DNA from: Rossellomorea arthrocnemi
GTDB taxonomy: Bacteria > Bacillota > Bacilli > Bacillales > Bacillaceae_B
Assembly (NCBI RefSeq): GCF_904424705.1
Contig: NZ_CAJGBF010000004.1
Span: 62,001-126,000 of the forward strand
DNA: 64,000 nt
Reading direction: 5' to 3'
The position numbers were made by a program, and so were the translations under genes. Below are positions 1 through 9,172 of the stretch, piece after piece; within the stretch, counting starts at the first letter, position 1, and each line of letters starts with the position of its first letter. A model generated the notes under the pieces. The model was not told where the DNA came from, made no database searches, and saw only the letters and a list, made by a program, of their open reading frames with translations.

Positions 1-336
1 CCCTTCACGAGGCAAGGATGTGGGACTGTGATGTATTAGCTCCCTCATTCCACTGGTTAATTTCTTTGAGCTGATAGTGACCTGATGGTTTTTATCAGTA
101 ATCACGACTTCCGTTTCCGTTTTGGATTCCATGAGGGCAATATGATGCAAGGTGGTATTGGAATAACGATCCTCCAGTACATCACGGTGACTGTTCCCCC
201 GGGATAGAATGGACTGAAACTCTTCCTGTATCCGGGAATCGATAATATTATCATGGAGATAAAGCATTAATAATCCTTCCATGATGAATACGGCTATCGT
301 AAAGCAGACAGCTAATTTAGTTGATATTTTATTCAT
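1..336 (-). CDS. sensor histidine kinase, N-terminal part (cut by window edge)
   Basis: Reading back from an ATG at 336 gives 112 codons open to the window edge. The protein begins MNKISTKLAVCFTIAVFIME, a first membrane segment at residues 7-27, followed by a hydrophilic stretch. This is the layout of the extracytoplasmic sensor half of a two-component histidine kinase; the HAMP and kinase domains would lie outside the window. The purine-rich sequence just before the ATG (gaggtttttatt on the minus strand) is a weak ribosome site. The gene is divergent from the copper lipoprotein gene ydhK, so a metal-responsive kinase is possible but is only inference. The family call rests on architecture, because no kinase motif is inside the window. 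Confidence 0.6.
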   Translation of the reverse strand, partial: MNKISTKLAVCFTIAVFIMEGLLMLYLHDNIIDSRIQEEFQSILSRGNSHRDVLEDRYSNTTLHHIALMESKTETEVVITDKNHQVTISSKKLTSGMRELIHHSPTSLPREG

Positions 337-409
337 AATAAAAACCTCGTTTTAGCCTTTCTCTCTTGAATATAACGTGAAAATATGAAAAAAGTATGCA
401 AAAGGACCG

Positions 410-434
410 TGTAGATGATTTTGCATCATCTACA
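410..434. promoter_or_regulatory. perfect inverted repeat between divergent kinase and ydhK
   Basis: TGTAGATGAT, a five-base loop, then ATCATCTACA: ten perfect base pairs. Neither strand carries a T-run after the stem, so it is not a convincing terminator. It lies between two divergent genes and could be an operator. No promoter was assigned with confidence. Confidence 0.35.
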
Positions 435-552
435 AGACTCGATCCCGCAGCAGTTGTCACGAAAATACCACACTTCGACATACTTTCTCCATACTATTTG
501 CATTTTTAACGGATAAAATTTAAAGAATAGTACTAGAAAGGGAGGTATTATC

Positions 553-1149
553 ATGAATAAGGCTAGAAGAAAATCGCTCCTATTTATTGTTACAGCTCTT
601 TTTCTCATGTTGAGCGCTTGTTCAAATAATCAAGAAGAGAAGAAAAAAGATGGTGATAACGAGCATGAGAATGAGATGACAGAGGAAAAAGCTGATATGA
701 AACATGGTGACATGAATCACTCGGGTTCAGGAAAAGTACCAGAAGGCTTGAAAGAAGCATCAAGCCCCAAATATGAAGTAGGAAGTCAAGCTGTCCTGAA
801 AGCTGACCATATGGAAGGGATGAAGGAAGCGGAATCAACCATTTCGGGTGCTTATGAAACGGTTGTCTATACGGTTACCTATGAACCAACCACTGGTGGA
901 GAGAAAGTGGAAGACCATAAATGGGTCGTTCACGAAGAGCTAAAAGACGTTGGTGATGAACCTTATAAATCGGGAGACGAGGTTATTCTGAATGCCGATC
1001 ATATGAAAGGGATGAAAGGGGCTCGAGCTACGATTGATTCCGCTGAAGAAACGATTGTCTATATGGTCGACTACACGCCAACATCAGGAGGAAAAGAAGT
1101 AAAGAATCATAAATGGGTCACAGAGAGCGAGTTATCTCCAGTAGAATAA
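553..1149 (+). CDS. ydhK: YdhK-family copper-associated lipoprotein (two DUF1541 repeats)
   Basis: Predicted 198-residue lipoprotein: a hydrophobic signal segment ends in the lipobox LSAC with the acceptor Cys at about residue 23. A charged linker follows, with HGDMNH-type His/Met residues. Two tandem repeats of about 55 residues come next (about 76-131 and 138-194), each with the pattern VLxADHMxGMxxA...TVVYxVxYxPTxGG..V..HKWV, typical of DUF1541. A strong ribosome site (gggagg) precedes the ATG. YdhK proteins are commonly linked to copper stress, and the copY-copZ-copA operon starts 240 bases downstream. The exact biochemical role is unknown; metal binding at the cell surface is inferred from the His/Met content. 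Confidence 0.8.
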   Translation: MNKARRKSLLFIVTALFLMLSACSNNQEEKKKDGDNEHENEMTEEKADMKHGDMNHSGSGKVPEGLKEASSPKYEVGSQAVLKADHMEGMKEAESTISGAYETVVYTVTYEPTTGGEKVEDHKWVVHEELKDVGDEPYKSGDEVILNADHMKGMKGARATIDSAEETIVYMVDYTPTSGGKEVKNHKWVTESELSPVE

Positions 1150-1156
1150 TAAGGAA

Positions 1157-1194
1157 AAAGAGATGACCTGTGTTTTTGAGGTCATCTCTTTTTT
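1157..1194 (+). terminator. intrinsic terminator of ydhK
   Basis: Stem AAGAGATGACCT pairs with AGGTCATCTCTT around a nine-base loop, followed by a run of T. It lies eight bases after the ydhK stop. Confidence 0.85.
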
Positions 1195-1313
1195 GACCCA
1201 CGTCATCAGGCTAAGTTATTTAAAAAGATAAAGAAATTGATAGAAAACCGCTAGTGGTAAAGAATAAAATTCACAGGACAACAGCACATTCATAAAAATT
1301 CCAGTTCAAACAG

Positions 1314-1371
1314 TTGACGAAAAACGATTACAGTTGTAAACTATAAACATCAAACGATTACAGTTGTAAAC
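1314..1371 (+). promoter_or_regulatory. cop promoter with two CopY operator boxes
   Basis: TTGACG at 1314-1319 and TAAACT at 1337-1342 (17-base spacer) form a likely sigma-A promoter. TACAGTTGTA occurs at 1329-1338 and again at 1359-1368, each an exact match to the TACANNTGTA cop box bound by CopY repressors. The boxes sit in a 20-base direct repeat (1322-1341 and 1352-1371) with a 30-base period. The first box overlaps the -10 region, consistent with repression by occlusion. Confidence 0.85.
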
Positions 1372-1387
1372 GAAAGAGGTGAGAACC

Positions 1388-1849
1388 TTGCCCAAAGAAG
1401 AAAAACCGGAAATCACGGATTCTGAATGGGAAGTCATGAGAGTCGTCTGGACGCTTAAAGAAGTGACCAGTAAGGAAATTAGCGCTGTTCTCTATGAAAA
1501 AAAAGAGTGGAAGCCGGCAACGACGAAAACTTTTATTGGGCGCCTGGTCAAAAAAGGGATGCTGACAACCGAGAAGATCGGCAACCGTTTCATTTACAGG
1601 GCAGGAGTCAGTGAGGAAGACAGTCTTAAAACACTGAAGTCAGGGCTATTCACTCATATTTGCAGCCGGGCAGTCGGAAAGACAATCGCCGATTTGATTG
1701 AAGAAGCAACGCTGAGTCATGATGATATCGCCCTGCTCCAACAAGCTTTACACACGAAGAAAAAGGATGCTGTCGACCATATCGCATGCAATTGCGTACC
1801 TGGACAGTGTACGTGCAAAAAAATTCATGGCATGAACTGCCAGCATTAA
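1388..1849 (+). CDS. copY: CopY/TcrY-type copper-responsive repressor
   Basis: BlaI/MecI-type winged-helix repressor of the copper operon. The N-terminal DNA-binding domain contains ITDSEWEVMRVVWTLKEVTS and the recognition region TTKTFIGRLVKKGML. The C-terminus carries CNCVPGQCTC, exactly the CxCxxxxCxC metal motif of CopY, where Cu(I) displaces Zn(II) and releases DNA (family knowledge). I place the start at TTG 1388, because AGAGGTG is six bases upstream and the protein then begins like other CopY proteins. A GTG at 1379 would sit inside that ribosome site. Two cop boxes precede the gene. It is the first gene of copY-copZ-copA. Confidence 0.9.
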   Translation: MPKEEKPEITDSEWEVMRVVWTLKEVTSKEISAVLYEKKEWKPATTKTFIGRLVKKGMLTTEKIGNRFIYRAGVSEEDSLKTLKSGLFTHICSRAVGKTIADLIEEATLSHDDIALLQQALHTKKKDAVDHIACNCVPGQCTCKKIHGMNCQH

Positions 1850-1865
1850 AAGGAGTGTTTATATA

Positions 1866-2081
1866 ATGGAAAAAACATTATTAAAAGTATCGGGTATGAC
1901 ATGTGGAAATTGTGTAAAAAAATTAGAAACGGTTCTGAATGGACTTGATGGTGTGCAGCAAGCAAAGGTTGATCTCGAAAATGGAGCGGCGAAGGTGAAG
2001 TATGATGAATCAAAGCAATCCCCAGAAAGTTTAAGCAGAGCAGTCTCTAATGCTGGATATCAAACAGAACCAACCAAATAG
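1866..2081 (+). CDS. copZ: copper chaperone CopZ
   Basis: A 71-residue heavy-metal-associated domain with the Cu(I)-binding motif GMTCGNC at about residues 10-16 and the usual ferredoxin-like pattern. It carries copper in the cytosol to CopA and to the repressor CopY (family knowledge). Ribosome site aaggag is seven to twelve bases before ATG 1866. It lies 16 bases after copY and 18 bases before the copA ATG, so the three genes are almost certainly cotranscribed. Length and motif match canonical CopZ. Confidence 0.93.
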   Translation: MEKTLLKVSGMTCGNCVKKLETVLNGLDGVQQAKVDLENGAAKVKYDESKQSPESLSRAVSNAGYQTEPTK

Positions 2082-2099
2082 TAAAAGGTGGTCGGCACA

Positions 2100-4556
2100 A
2101 TGACTGAGAAAACATTAAATATCGAAGGGATGACATGTGCCTCATGTTCACAGGCTGTTGAGAAAGCAACGAAGAAATTGGCTGGTGTTCAACAGGCGAG
2201 TGTAAACCTTGCAACAGAGAAATTGACTATTACTTTTGATGAAAATGAACTCACGATTGAAGAGATCAAGAAAGCCGTGGATGAGGCTGGTTATAAAGCG
2301 GTCATAGAAATGGAGAAAAAAACCTTCAGTGTGACAGGCATGACGTGTGCCTCATGTGTGCAATCGGTAGAAAAGGCCACAAGGAAACTGGATGGTGTCA
2401 AGGAATCGACGGTCAACATGGCGACAGAGAAAATGGTCATTGAGTACGATTCCGCCGTCGCATCAGTTTCTGATATAACAAATGCGGTTGCAGATGCCGG
2501 TTATGCAGCACGTGAAAACACAGACTCTGAAGATTCAGTGGACGAAGACAGGGATAAGAAAGAGCAGCATATCAAGACCATGTGGAAACGCTTCTGGATT
2601 TCCGCCGTTTTCACGGTGCCTTTGCTCCTCATTTCCATGGGCCATATGTTCGGCATGCCGCTCCCCGAAGCCATTGATCCGATGATGAACCCGTCTGGAT
2701 TTGCATTATTGCAATTGGTTCTTACACTTCCTGTTATGGTCATGGGTAAACCATTTTTCACCGTGGGATTTAAGACGCTTGCCAAACGCCATCCTAACAT
2801 GGATTCACTGGTGGCATTGGGGACCGGGGCAGCGTTCTTTTACAGTCTTTTTGCTACCGTCATGATTATTATTGGCAGTGAGGGCTATGCACAGAGTCTC
2901 TATTTCGAATCGGCAGCCGTCATCCTCACCCTCATAACATTAGGGAAGTATTTCGAGGCGCTTTCGAAAGGGAAAACGTCGGAAGCGATCAAGAAGCTGA
3001 TGGGGCTTGCACCTAAAACAGCCACTATAGTAAGAGATGGAGTAGAAGTCGATATCTCAGTCGATGAAGTGGAAGTCGGAAATATCATCATCGTGAAACC
3101 CGGTGAGAAGATTCCGGTGGATGGAGTGGTGACAGAAGGGAAAACATCCGTCGATGAAGCGATGCTGACCGGGGAGAGTATCCCTGTTGAGAAGTCACCT
3201 GGATCAAACATCATCGGGGCAAGCATCAATAAAAACGGCACCATCCGATACGAAGCCACGAAAGTCGGGAAGGACACGGCATTATCGCAAATCATCAAGC
3301 TCGTTGAAGATGCTCAAGGCTCAAAGGCACCGATTGCCAAAATGGCCGATATCATTTCAGGGTATTTTGTTCCGATTGTCATCGTTCTTGCCATTCTATC
3401 CGGTCTTGCCTGGTATGTTTCAGGAGAGTCAGGCCTCTTCGCCTTTACGATTGCCATTTCAATTCTCGTTATTGCCTGCCCATGTGCCCTGGGACTCGCG
3501 ACACCTACTGCGATCATGGTCGGAACCGGAAAGGGTGCTGAAAACGGCGTTCTGATTAAAAGTGGCGGCGCCCTTGAAACGACTCATAAAATAGACACCA
3601 TCGTGTTCGATAAAACGGGTACCATCACAGAAGGAAAACCTGTAGTGACGAATATTGTAACGTCTGAAAGTATGTCAGAAGACGAGCTCCTGACTCTTGC
3701 CGCATCTGCTGAAAAAGGATCTGAGCATCCCCTGGGGGAAGCAATTGTCAGGGAGGCAGAAAAGAGAGGACTAACACTTCGCAAGACGGACTTCTTTGAT
3801 GCCATTACGGGACACGGGATTGAAGTGACGATCGAAGGAGACGATCTTCTGCTCGGTAACCGCAAATTTATGGATGATAATGACGTCGAAGTAGGTGAAT
3901 TGGCAGAAGTCTCAGACCAGTTTGCCGCCGAGGGGAAAACGCCGATGTATATCGCGATTGAAGAAAAAATTGCCGGAATCATTGCCGTCGCCGATACGGT
4001 GAAAGAAACAAGTCTTAAAGCCATTGAAACGCTTCACAGAATGGGACTTGAAGTGGCGATGATCACGGGAGACAACAAGCGGACAGCCGAAGCGATCGCA
4101 AGAGAAGTCGGTATCGACCGTGTGCTGAGTGAAGTATTGCCGGAAGATAAAGCAAATGAAGTCAAAAAACTACAGGAAGAAGGCAGAAAAGTAGCGATGG
4201 TCGGAGACGGAATCAATGACGCTCCTGCACTTGCTCAAGCCGATATCGGGATTGCTATCGGATCCGGTACAGATGTTGCAATGGAGTCGGCAGATATCGT
4301 CCTGATGAGAAGTGACCTCATGGACGTACCGACAGCCGTCGAACTAAGTAAAGCCACCATCCGCAATATCAAGCAAAACCTTTTCTGGGCATTCGGCTAT
4401 AATGTCCTCGGCATTCCCATCGCAATGGGGATTCTATATCTGTTTGGCGGACCTTTACTAAACCCAATGATTGCTGGAGCAGCCATGAGTTTCAGCTCCG
4501 TGTCCGTGCTTCTGAACGCCCTCCGACTGAAAGGCTTCAAACCATTAAGAAATTAG
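2100..4556 (+). CDS. copA: copper-exporting P1B-type ATPase CopA
   Basis: Exports Cu(I) from the cytosol using ATP. Two N-terminal heavy-metal domains each carry GMTCASC (about residues 10-16 and 78-84). Six to eight membrane segments follow, then the transport motif CPC (460-462), the phosphorylation motif DKTGT (Asp504), TGES in the actuator domain, SEHPLGEA in the nucleotide domain and GDGINDAP in the hinge. I start at ATG 2100 with AAAGGTGG eight bases upstream; an in-frame GTG at 2088 lies within that ribosome site and would add four residues. The 818-residue length is normal for Bacillus CopA with two metal domains. Confidence 0.95.
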   Translation: MTEKTLNIEGMTCASCSQAVEKATKKLAGVQQASVNLATEKLTITFDENELTIEEIKKAVDEAGYKAVIEMEKKTFSVTGMTCASCVQSVEKATRKLDGVKESTVNMATEKMVIEYDSAVASVSDITNAVADAGYAARENTDSEDSVDEDRDKKEQHIKTMWKRFWISAVFTVPLLLISMGHMFGMPLPEAIDPMMNPSGFALLQLVLTLPVMVMGKPFFTVGFKTLAKRHPNMDSLVALGTGAAFFYSLFATVMIIIGSEGYAQSLYFESAAVILTLITLGKYFEALSKGKTSEAIKKLMGLAPKTATIVRDGVEVDISVDEVEVGNIIIVKPGEKIPVDGVVTEGKTSVDEAMLTGESIPVEKSPGSNIIGASINKNGTIRYEATKVGKDTALSQIIKLVEDAQGSKAPIAKMADIISGYFVPIVIVLAILSGLAWYVSGESGLFAFTIAISILVIACPCALGLATPTAIMVGTGKGAENGVLIKSGGALETTHKIDTIVFDKTGTITEGKPVVTNIVTSESMSEDELLTLAASAEKGSEHPLGEAIVREAEKRGLTLRKTDFFDAITGHGIEVTIEGDDLLLGNRKFMDDNDVEVGELAEVSDQFAAEGKTPMYIAIEEKIAGIIAVADTVKETSLKAIETLHRMGLEVAMITGDNKRTAEAIAREVGIDRVLSEVLPEDKANEVKKLQEEGRKVAMVGDGINDAPALAQADIGIAIGSGTDVAMESADIVLMRSDLMDVPTAVELSKATIRNIKQNLFWAFGYNVLGIPIAMGILYLFGGPLLNPMIAGAAMSFSSVSVLLNALRLKGFKPLRN

Positions 4557-5057
4557 TGGGAACAGGCTTTTTTAAGTGATCATATGCATGTTCGTGTAAT
4601 AGATACCTACTTAATCACACACCGGAATATTCTTATACTCAGATAATTTTGGTTGTGTCATTAATTATAAAAAGGGATGTTTCGAAGGGAGTATTGAAAA
4701 GTACAGCCGAATAGCGGGAAGGTACGAAAAGTCGAGGCTCGGCTAAATATCGCCCCTCTCTCTGTAATCAACCAGCACTTTCCTTTGAAAGCAATAAAGT
4801 CTTTGAAATCAAAAATAGATTAAAATTTTCTCAATAATCAACCTATAAAACGCTCTCAATGTTATTTTCAGATAACGTTGGGAGTTATTTTTTTGTCCAT
4901 TCAGCAATTCTTTCCAACATTGTTACCGTTCTGTGAATAAAATGCGTCTAAATTTCGAAAATCCGTTTAAAAGTGCAGTTATTAAAGGTACCCATTTAGA
5001 GAATTTGATAGTATAGGTCTACGAGAGTAAATTCTACATAAAGGAAGGTGATTTCTT
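4557..5057. other. 500-base gap between copA and qoxA; possible structured RNA
   Basis: No open frame with a ribosome site is visible. AGCCGA near 4703 can pair with TCGGCT near 4738, and a strong terminator follows at 4853-4894. This terminator is almost 300 bases past the copA stop, so it may end a long 3' untranslated region or a separate small RNA. The remaining 160 bases up to qoxA should contain the qox promoter, but I could not assign its boxes. Confidence 0.4.
4853..4894 (+). terminator. intrinsic terminator upstream of qox operon
   Basis: CTCTCAATGTTAT pairs over 13 positions (with G-U pairs) with ATAACGTTGGGAG, followed by a long T-run. It is too far from copA to be its immediate terminator. 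Confidence 0.8.
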
Positions 5058-6098
5058 TTGTTAAATAAATTCAAACCGTATTTAATTGTCTTAATAAGTC
5101 TAATTTCGTTATTTTTCATCATTATATTCAGTACTGATAGCGAACTAATCATCCTGGATCCAAAAGGTCCGGTTGGAGCCGTCCAAAAAGATCTGATTAT
5201 GCTGTCAATCTATTATATGCTTGCCATTATGTTTGTCGTACTTGGTTTCTTTACAATCATATTATTTAAGTATCGCAGCAGTAAAAAGAATAGTGATTAT
5301 AAGCCGAATATGCACGGGAGTACTTTCCTAGAGGTCATTTGGACACTGATTCCTGTCCTGATCGTCATTGCATTATCCATCCCCAATACAAAAGCCCTTT
5401 ATGAATTAAGGGACGCACCTGAAGCTACCGCCCATAAGGATCCGATCGTGATCCACGCGACGGCTGTCGATTGGAAATGGATTTTCAGCTATCCTGAAGA
5501 AGGAATCGAGACAGTAAACTATGTCAATGTTCCTGAGGATCATCCGATTCTTTTCAAAGTAACAGCAGCGGATTCTATGGCTTCATTCTGGGTACCGCAA
5601 ATCGGCGGACAGATCTATGGAATGCCTGGTATGGTCAATGACTTATATCTGCAGGCGGATGAGCCAGGTACGTATGATGGAAGAAACTCAAACTTCACTG
5701 GTGAAGGAATGACTCATCAAAAGTTTGATTTCGTCGCGTTAAAAGAAGATAAATATGAAGATTGGGTTAAAGATGCTCAATCGAACGAACCGAAGCTGAC
5801 AGAAGAAACCTATGAAAAACTGATGCTTCCTGAAACGGTTGATAAGATGACATTCTCATCTACTCACCTAGCATTCGTCGATCATGGGAAGAATTCAGAG
5901 TATGCCATGGCAATCCGTCAGAAATATGGCCTGGATACCACGGTTGGTGGAGCAGAGAAAGATGCTATGAGTGTTCACGGACATATGGACATGGAAGGCC
6001 ATGGTGACATGGAAGATCATGACGACATGGACCATGATGATAAGAAGAAAGAAAAAGACCATGATGACCATGAAGATAATGGCAGTCATGAGCACTAA
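5058..6098 (+). CDS. qoxA: aa3-600-type quinol oxidase subunit II
   Basis: Subunit II of the menaquinol oxidase: two N-terminal membrane segments (about 8-26 and 46-72) and an external cupredoxin domain (about 120-225). The binuclear CuA ligands of cytochrome c oxidase are absent, which marks a quinol oxidase. Translation probably starts at TTG 5058 behind GGAAGGTGA. Two oddities stand out. The N-terminus reads FFIIIFSTDSELIILDPKGP, so the lipobox Cys known from Bacillus subtilis QoxA is missing. The last 40 residues are very rich in His, Asp and Met. First gene of qoxABCD. Confidence 0.9.
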   Translation: MLNKFKPYLIVLISLISLFFIIIFSTDSELIILDPKGPVGAVQKDLIMLSIYYMLAIMFVVLGFFTIILFKYRSSKKNSDYKPNMHGSTFLEVIWTLIPVLIVIALSIPNTKALYELRDAPEATAHKDPIVIHATAVDWKWIFSYPEEGIETVNYVNVPEDHPILFKVTAADSMASFWVPQIGGQIYGMPGMVNDLYLQADEPGTYDGRNSNFTGEGMTHQKFDFVALKEDKYEDWVKDAQSNEPKLTEETYEKLMLPETVDKMTFSSTHLAFVDHGKNSEYAMAIRQKYGLDTTVGGAEKDAMSVHGHMDMEGHGDMEDHDDMDHDDKKKEKDHDDHEDNGSHEH

Positions 6099-6114
6099 GA
6101 GAGGAGGACTTTAA

Positions 6115-8076
6115 ATGTTTGATTTTATTAAGGATAATCTAATCCTCAACGATCCGTTGATTCTAGGAGCCAACATTTCGATCGTTTTCACTGTAATCGG
6201 AATCGTTGCAGTCCTCACTTACTTTAAAAAGTGGAAATGGTTGTGGAACGACTGGATCACAAGCGTTGATCATAAAAAAATCGGGATTATGTATATCCTG
6301 GCAGCACTTGTCATGCTCTTCCGCGGAGGAGTTGATGCGCTCTTGATGAGGGCACAATTGACAGTGCCGAATAATGAATTTTTAACATCTGAGCATTACA
6401 ATGAAATCTTTACAACTCATGGTACGATCATGATCCTTTTCATGGCGATGCCATTCTTACTTGGATTGATGAACGTGGTCGTTCCTTTGCAAATCGGTGC
6501 ACGGGACGTAGCATTCCCGTATTTGAATAACCTGAGTTTCTGGTCATTCATGTTCGGAGCAATCCTTTTCAATATTTCATTCGTATTCGGCGGTTCACCG
6601 AATGCAGGTTGGACGAACTACGCACCACTTGCGATTGAAGGCAGCCCTGGGCCGGGTATAAACTATTACCTCCTGGGCTTACAGATATCGGGGATTGGTA
6701 CACTACTCACAGGGATTAACTTTGTCGTCACCATCATTAAGATGCGTGCACCTGGCATGACGCTTCTTCGTATGCCCATGTTCACATGGACAACGTTGAT
6801 CACGGCTTTCATCATCGTATTTGCATTCCCGATTTTGACTGTTACGTTAGCCCTGATGACATTTGACCGTATATTCGGTTCCCACTTCTTCACCCTTACG
6901 GATGGCGGTAACCCGATGCTATGGTCAAACCTTTTCTGGCTATGGGGACACCCGGAAGTATATATTGTCATATTGCCGGCTTTCGGTATTTTCTCAGAGA
7001 TCATTGCTACATTCGCAAGAAAAACATTGTTCGGCTATAAATCTATGATTATCTCACTTGTAGCAATCTCAGGGTTAAGCTTTGTTGTGTGGGTCCATCA
7101 CTTCTTTACAATGGGTGGCAGCGCAGCAGTGAACAGTGTGTTCTCTATTTCAACGATGGCGATTGCCATTCCGACAGGGATAAAGATATTCAACTGGTTA
7201 GGTACCTTATTTAAAGGTAAAATCGAATTTACTGTCCCGATGTTATGGTCTGTTGCGTTTATCCCGACATTCCTGATCGGTGGGGTGACAGGGGTTATGC
7301 TTGGAATGGCTGCGGCCGACTTCCAATATCACAATAACTACTTCCTGGTAGCTCACTTCCACTACACACTGATCGCCGGTGTTGTATTTGCCTGCTTCGC
7401 AGGACTTGCATACTGGTATCCGAAGATGTTTGGTCATAAAATGAATGAACGGATCGGACGATGGGCTTTCTGGTTCTTCTCCATTGGTTTCAATCTTTGT
7501 TTCTTGCCGCAGTTCGTATTAGGATTTGCGGGTATGCCGAGACGTGTGTACACGTACGGACCTGAAGACGGCTGGACGTCATTGAATGTGATCTCTTCTG
7601 TTGGAGCTTTCGGAATGGGAGTCGGGTTCATGATTCTTGTGTATGGTATTTACTACAGCTTCCGTTTTGCGAAGAGAGAAACAACAGGTGACGCATGGGA
7701 TGGACGTACCCTTGAATGGGCGACAAGTTCAGCGATCCCGCCTCATTACAACTTTGCACATGTTCCTGAAGTAAAGAGTCATGATGCATTTTATGATATG
7801 AAGCAAGAAGGAAGAAAGATGGTTCCTGATAACTTCGAATATCAACCGATTCATATGCCAAGTAATGCCGGGACACCATTCATCATGTCTGCATTGTTTT
7901 TCGTCGCAGGATTTGGTTTAGTGTTCGAACTGTTCTGGATGGCCATCATGGCATTAATCGGTATCTTCGGATGCATGGCATTCCGTTCAATGATGTCACA
8001 CAAACAGGATGAAGGTTATTATGTAAGTGTGGAAGAAATAGAAAAGACTGAAAATCCGTATAAGAGGGAGGCGTGA
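6115..8076 (+). CDS. qoxB: quinol oxidase subunit I (haem-copper catalytic subunit)
   Basis: The 653-residue catalytic subunit holds the low-spin haem and the haem-CuB centre that reduces oxygen and pumps protons. The CuB/tyrosine motif WGHPEVY has His279, and the CuB ligand pair is His328-His329 in WVHHFF. The distal haem-ligand region HFHYTL is also present. About 14-15 membrane segments can be traced. Ribosome site gaggagg precedes ATG 6115. The gene lies 16 bases after qoxA, and its stop overlaps the ribosome site region of qoxC. Length and motifs are typical. Confidence 0.96.
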   Translation: MFDFIKDNLILNDPLILGANISIVFTVIGIVAVLTYFKKWKWLWNDWITSVDHKKIGIMYILAALVMLFRGGVDALLMRAQLTVPNNEFLTSEHYNEIFTTHGTIMILFMAMPFLLGLMNVVVPLQIGARDVAFPYLNNLSFWSFMFGAILFNISFVFGGSPNAGWTNYAPLAIEGSPGPGINYYLLGLQISGIGTLLTGINFVVTIIKMRAPGMTLLRMPMFTWTTLITAFIIVFAFPILTVTLALMTFDRIFGSHFFTLTDGGNPMLWSNLFWLWGHPEVYIVILPAFGIFSEIIATFARKTLFGYKSMIISLVAISGLSFVVWVHHFFTMGGSAAVNSVFSISTMAIAIPTGIKIFNWLGTLFKGKIEFTVPMLWSVAFIPTFLIGGVTGVMLGMAAADFQYHNNYFLVAHFHYTLIAGVVFACFAGLAYWYPKMFGHKMNERIGRWAFWFFSIGFNLCFLPQFVLGFAGMPRRVYTYGPEDGWTSLNVISSVGAFGMGVGFMILVYGIYYSFRFAKRETTGDAWDGRTLEWATSSAIPPHYNFAHVPEVKSHDAFYDMKQEGRKMVPDNFEYQPIHMPSNAGTPFIMSALFFVAGFGLVFELFWMAIMALIGIFGCMAFRSMMSHKQDEGYYVSVEEIEKTENPYKREA

Positions 8077-8078
8077 GC

Positions 8079-8690
8079 ATGGCACATAGTACGAATATAG
8101 ATCCAAACACGCCGCTTGAATATCAATCCGATATCGGTAAACTGAACATTTTCGGATTCTGGGTTTTCCTGGGCGCGGAAATCGCTTTGTTTGCCACTAT
8201 TTTCGCAACGTTTTTCGCTCTGAAAGCCGGAACGATGGGTGGCCCGCTTCCAAGTGAAGTGTTTGATATGAAGAATACGATCATCATGACGCTACTCTTA
8301 TTAATCAGTAGTTTCACGTCTGGTCTATCAATAAATGAATTACGAAAAAGAAATGTCAAATCCATGATGGTTTGGCTGATCATCACATTATTATTCGGAT
8401 TGGGATTCCTTTACATGGAAATCACCGAATTCATTCATCTGGTCCATGAAGGAGCTGCCATGGGTACGAACGCATTCTGGTCATCCTTCTATTTACTGAC
8501 TGGAACGCATGGTCTCCACGTATCAGTGGGTATTCTGTGGATTCTTCTCGTCATGTTCCAAGTGAAGAACCGGGGATTGAATCCTGATACCGCTAAAAAA
8601 CTATTTGTATCCAGCTTGTATTGGCACTTTCTGGACTTTGTCTGGATCTTCGTGTTCACAAGCGTGTACTTATTAGGGATGGTGGGATAA
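8079..8690 (+). CDS. qoxC: quinol oxidase subunit III
   Basis: Five-helix membrane subunit of the oxidase, 203 residues, with the familiar N-terminal LEYQSDIGKLNIFGFWVFLG region and the Glu-containing helices of COX3/CyoC proteins. I start at ATG 8079, since GGAGG at 8067-8071 is seven bases upstream; an in-frame GTG at 8073 is too close to that site. The final base of its TAA stop is the first base of the qoxD ATG, indicating translational coupling. Confidence 0.93.
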   Translation: MAHSTNIDPNTPLEYQSDIGKLNIFGFWVFLGAEIALFATIFATFFALKAGTMGGPLPSEVFDMKNTIIMTLLLLISSFTSGLSINELRKRNVKSMMVWLIITLLFGLGFLYMEITEFIHLVHEGAAMGTNAFWSSFYLLTGTHGLHVSVGILWILLVMFQVKNRGLNPDTAKKLFVSSLYWHFLDFVWIFVFTSVYLLGMVG

Positions 8691-8986
8691 TGTCACATAA
8701 CACGAATCATAGTGGACTTCCTTGGACTCAGATCATTGGATTTATCTTATCGATTGCGTTGACGTTCTTAGCCGTCTGGTTTGGACTTTATACGAATATG
8801 GCATATGAACTGATCATAGCCATCGTATTCGTCCTGGCCTTCATACAGGCAGCCATTCAGCTCTTCATGTTCATGCACGTAACGGAAGGTGAAGGCAGAT
8901 GGCAGGTAGGTAAGATGATGTCAGCCGCATTCATCGCGATTGTCATCGTGGCAGGATCTGTCTGGGTATTGAGCAATATGCATTAA
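8690..8986 (+). CDS. qoxD: quinol oxidase subunit IV
   Basis: Small 98-residue subunit with three membrane segments and the CyoD-type pattern QLFMFMHVTEGEGRWQ. The start is ATG 8690, overlapping the qoxC stop as TAATG; longer upstream readings run through qoxC in another frame and are not credible. It is the last gene of the operon and is followed by a clear terminator. Confidence 0.92.
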   Translation: MSHNTNHSGLPWTQIIGFILSIALTFLAVWFGLYTNMAYELIIAIVFVLAFIQAAIQLFMFMHVTEGEGRWQVGKMMSAAFIAIVIVAGSVWVLSNMH

Positions 8987-9007
8987 GGAAAGAGTAATAG
9001 TTGCACG

Positions 9008-9039
9008 GGCTGTTGAATTCATATTCAACAGCCTTTTTT
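9008..9039 (+). terminator. terminator of qoxABCD
   Basis: GGCTGTTGAAT and ATTCAACAGCC form an 11-pair perfect stem with a four-base loop, followed by TTTTTT. Confidence 0.92.
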
Positions 9040-9079
9040 CTATACTCTATTAAAGGACCTGGATAGGACAAAAGGTTGA

Positions 9080-9140
9080 TTGACAAGCGCAGTTCCATAT
9101 TCATATAATATCAGTACATATGATAATGATAATCATTATC
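9080..9140 (+). promoter_or_regulatory. sigma-A promoter with perfect Fur box
   Basis: TTGACA (9080-9085) and TATAAT (9104-9109) are 18 bases apart. The 19-mer GATAATGATAATCATTATC at 9122-9140 is the textbook Fur box, and flanking repeats of ATTATC extend it. It lies just after the transcription start, so iron-loaded Fur should repress the two downstream genes. Confidence 0.93.
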
Positions 9141-9172
9141 ATTATCATTATAGTCCAGGAGGTTAGTTCAAG

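Noticed and set aside
1322..1371. Direct repeats before copY as a CRISPR-like array
   Set aside because: Only two units, each containing a consensus CopY operator.
2900..3298. Long antisense frame inside copA
   Set aside because: It lies wholly in copA, lacks a ribosome site and has low-complexity Ser/Thr composition typical of an antisense shadow.
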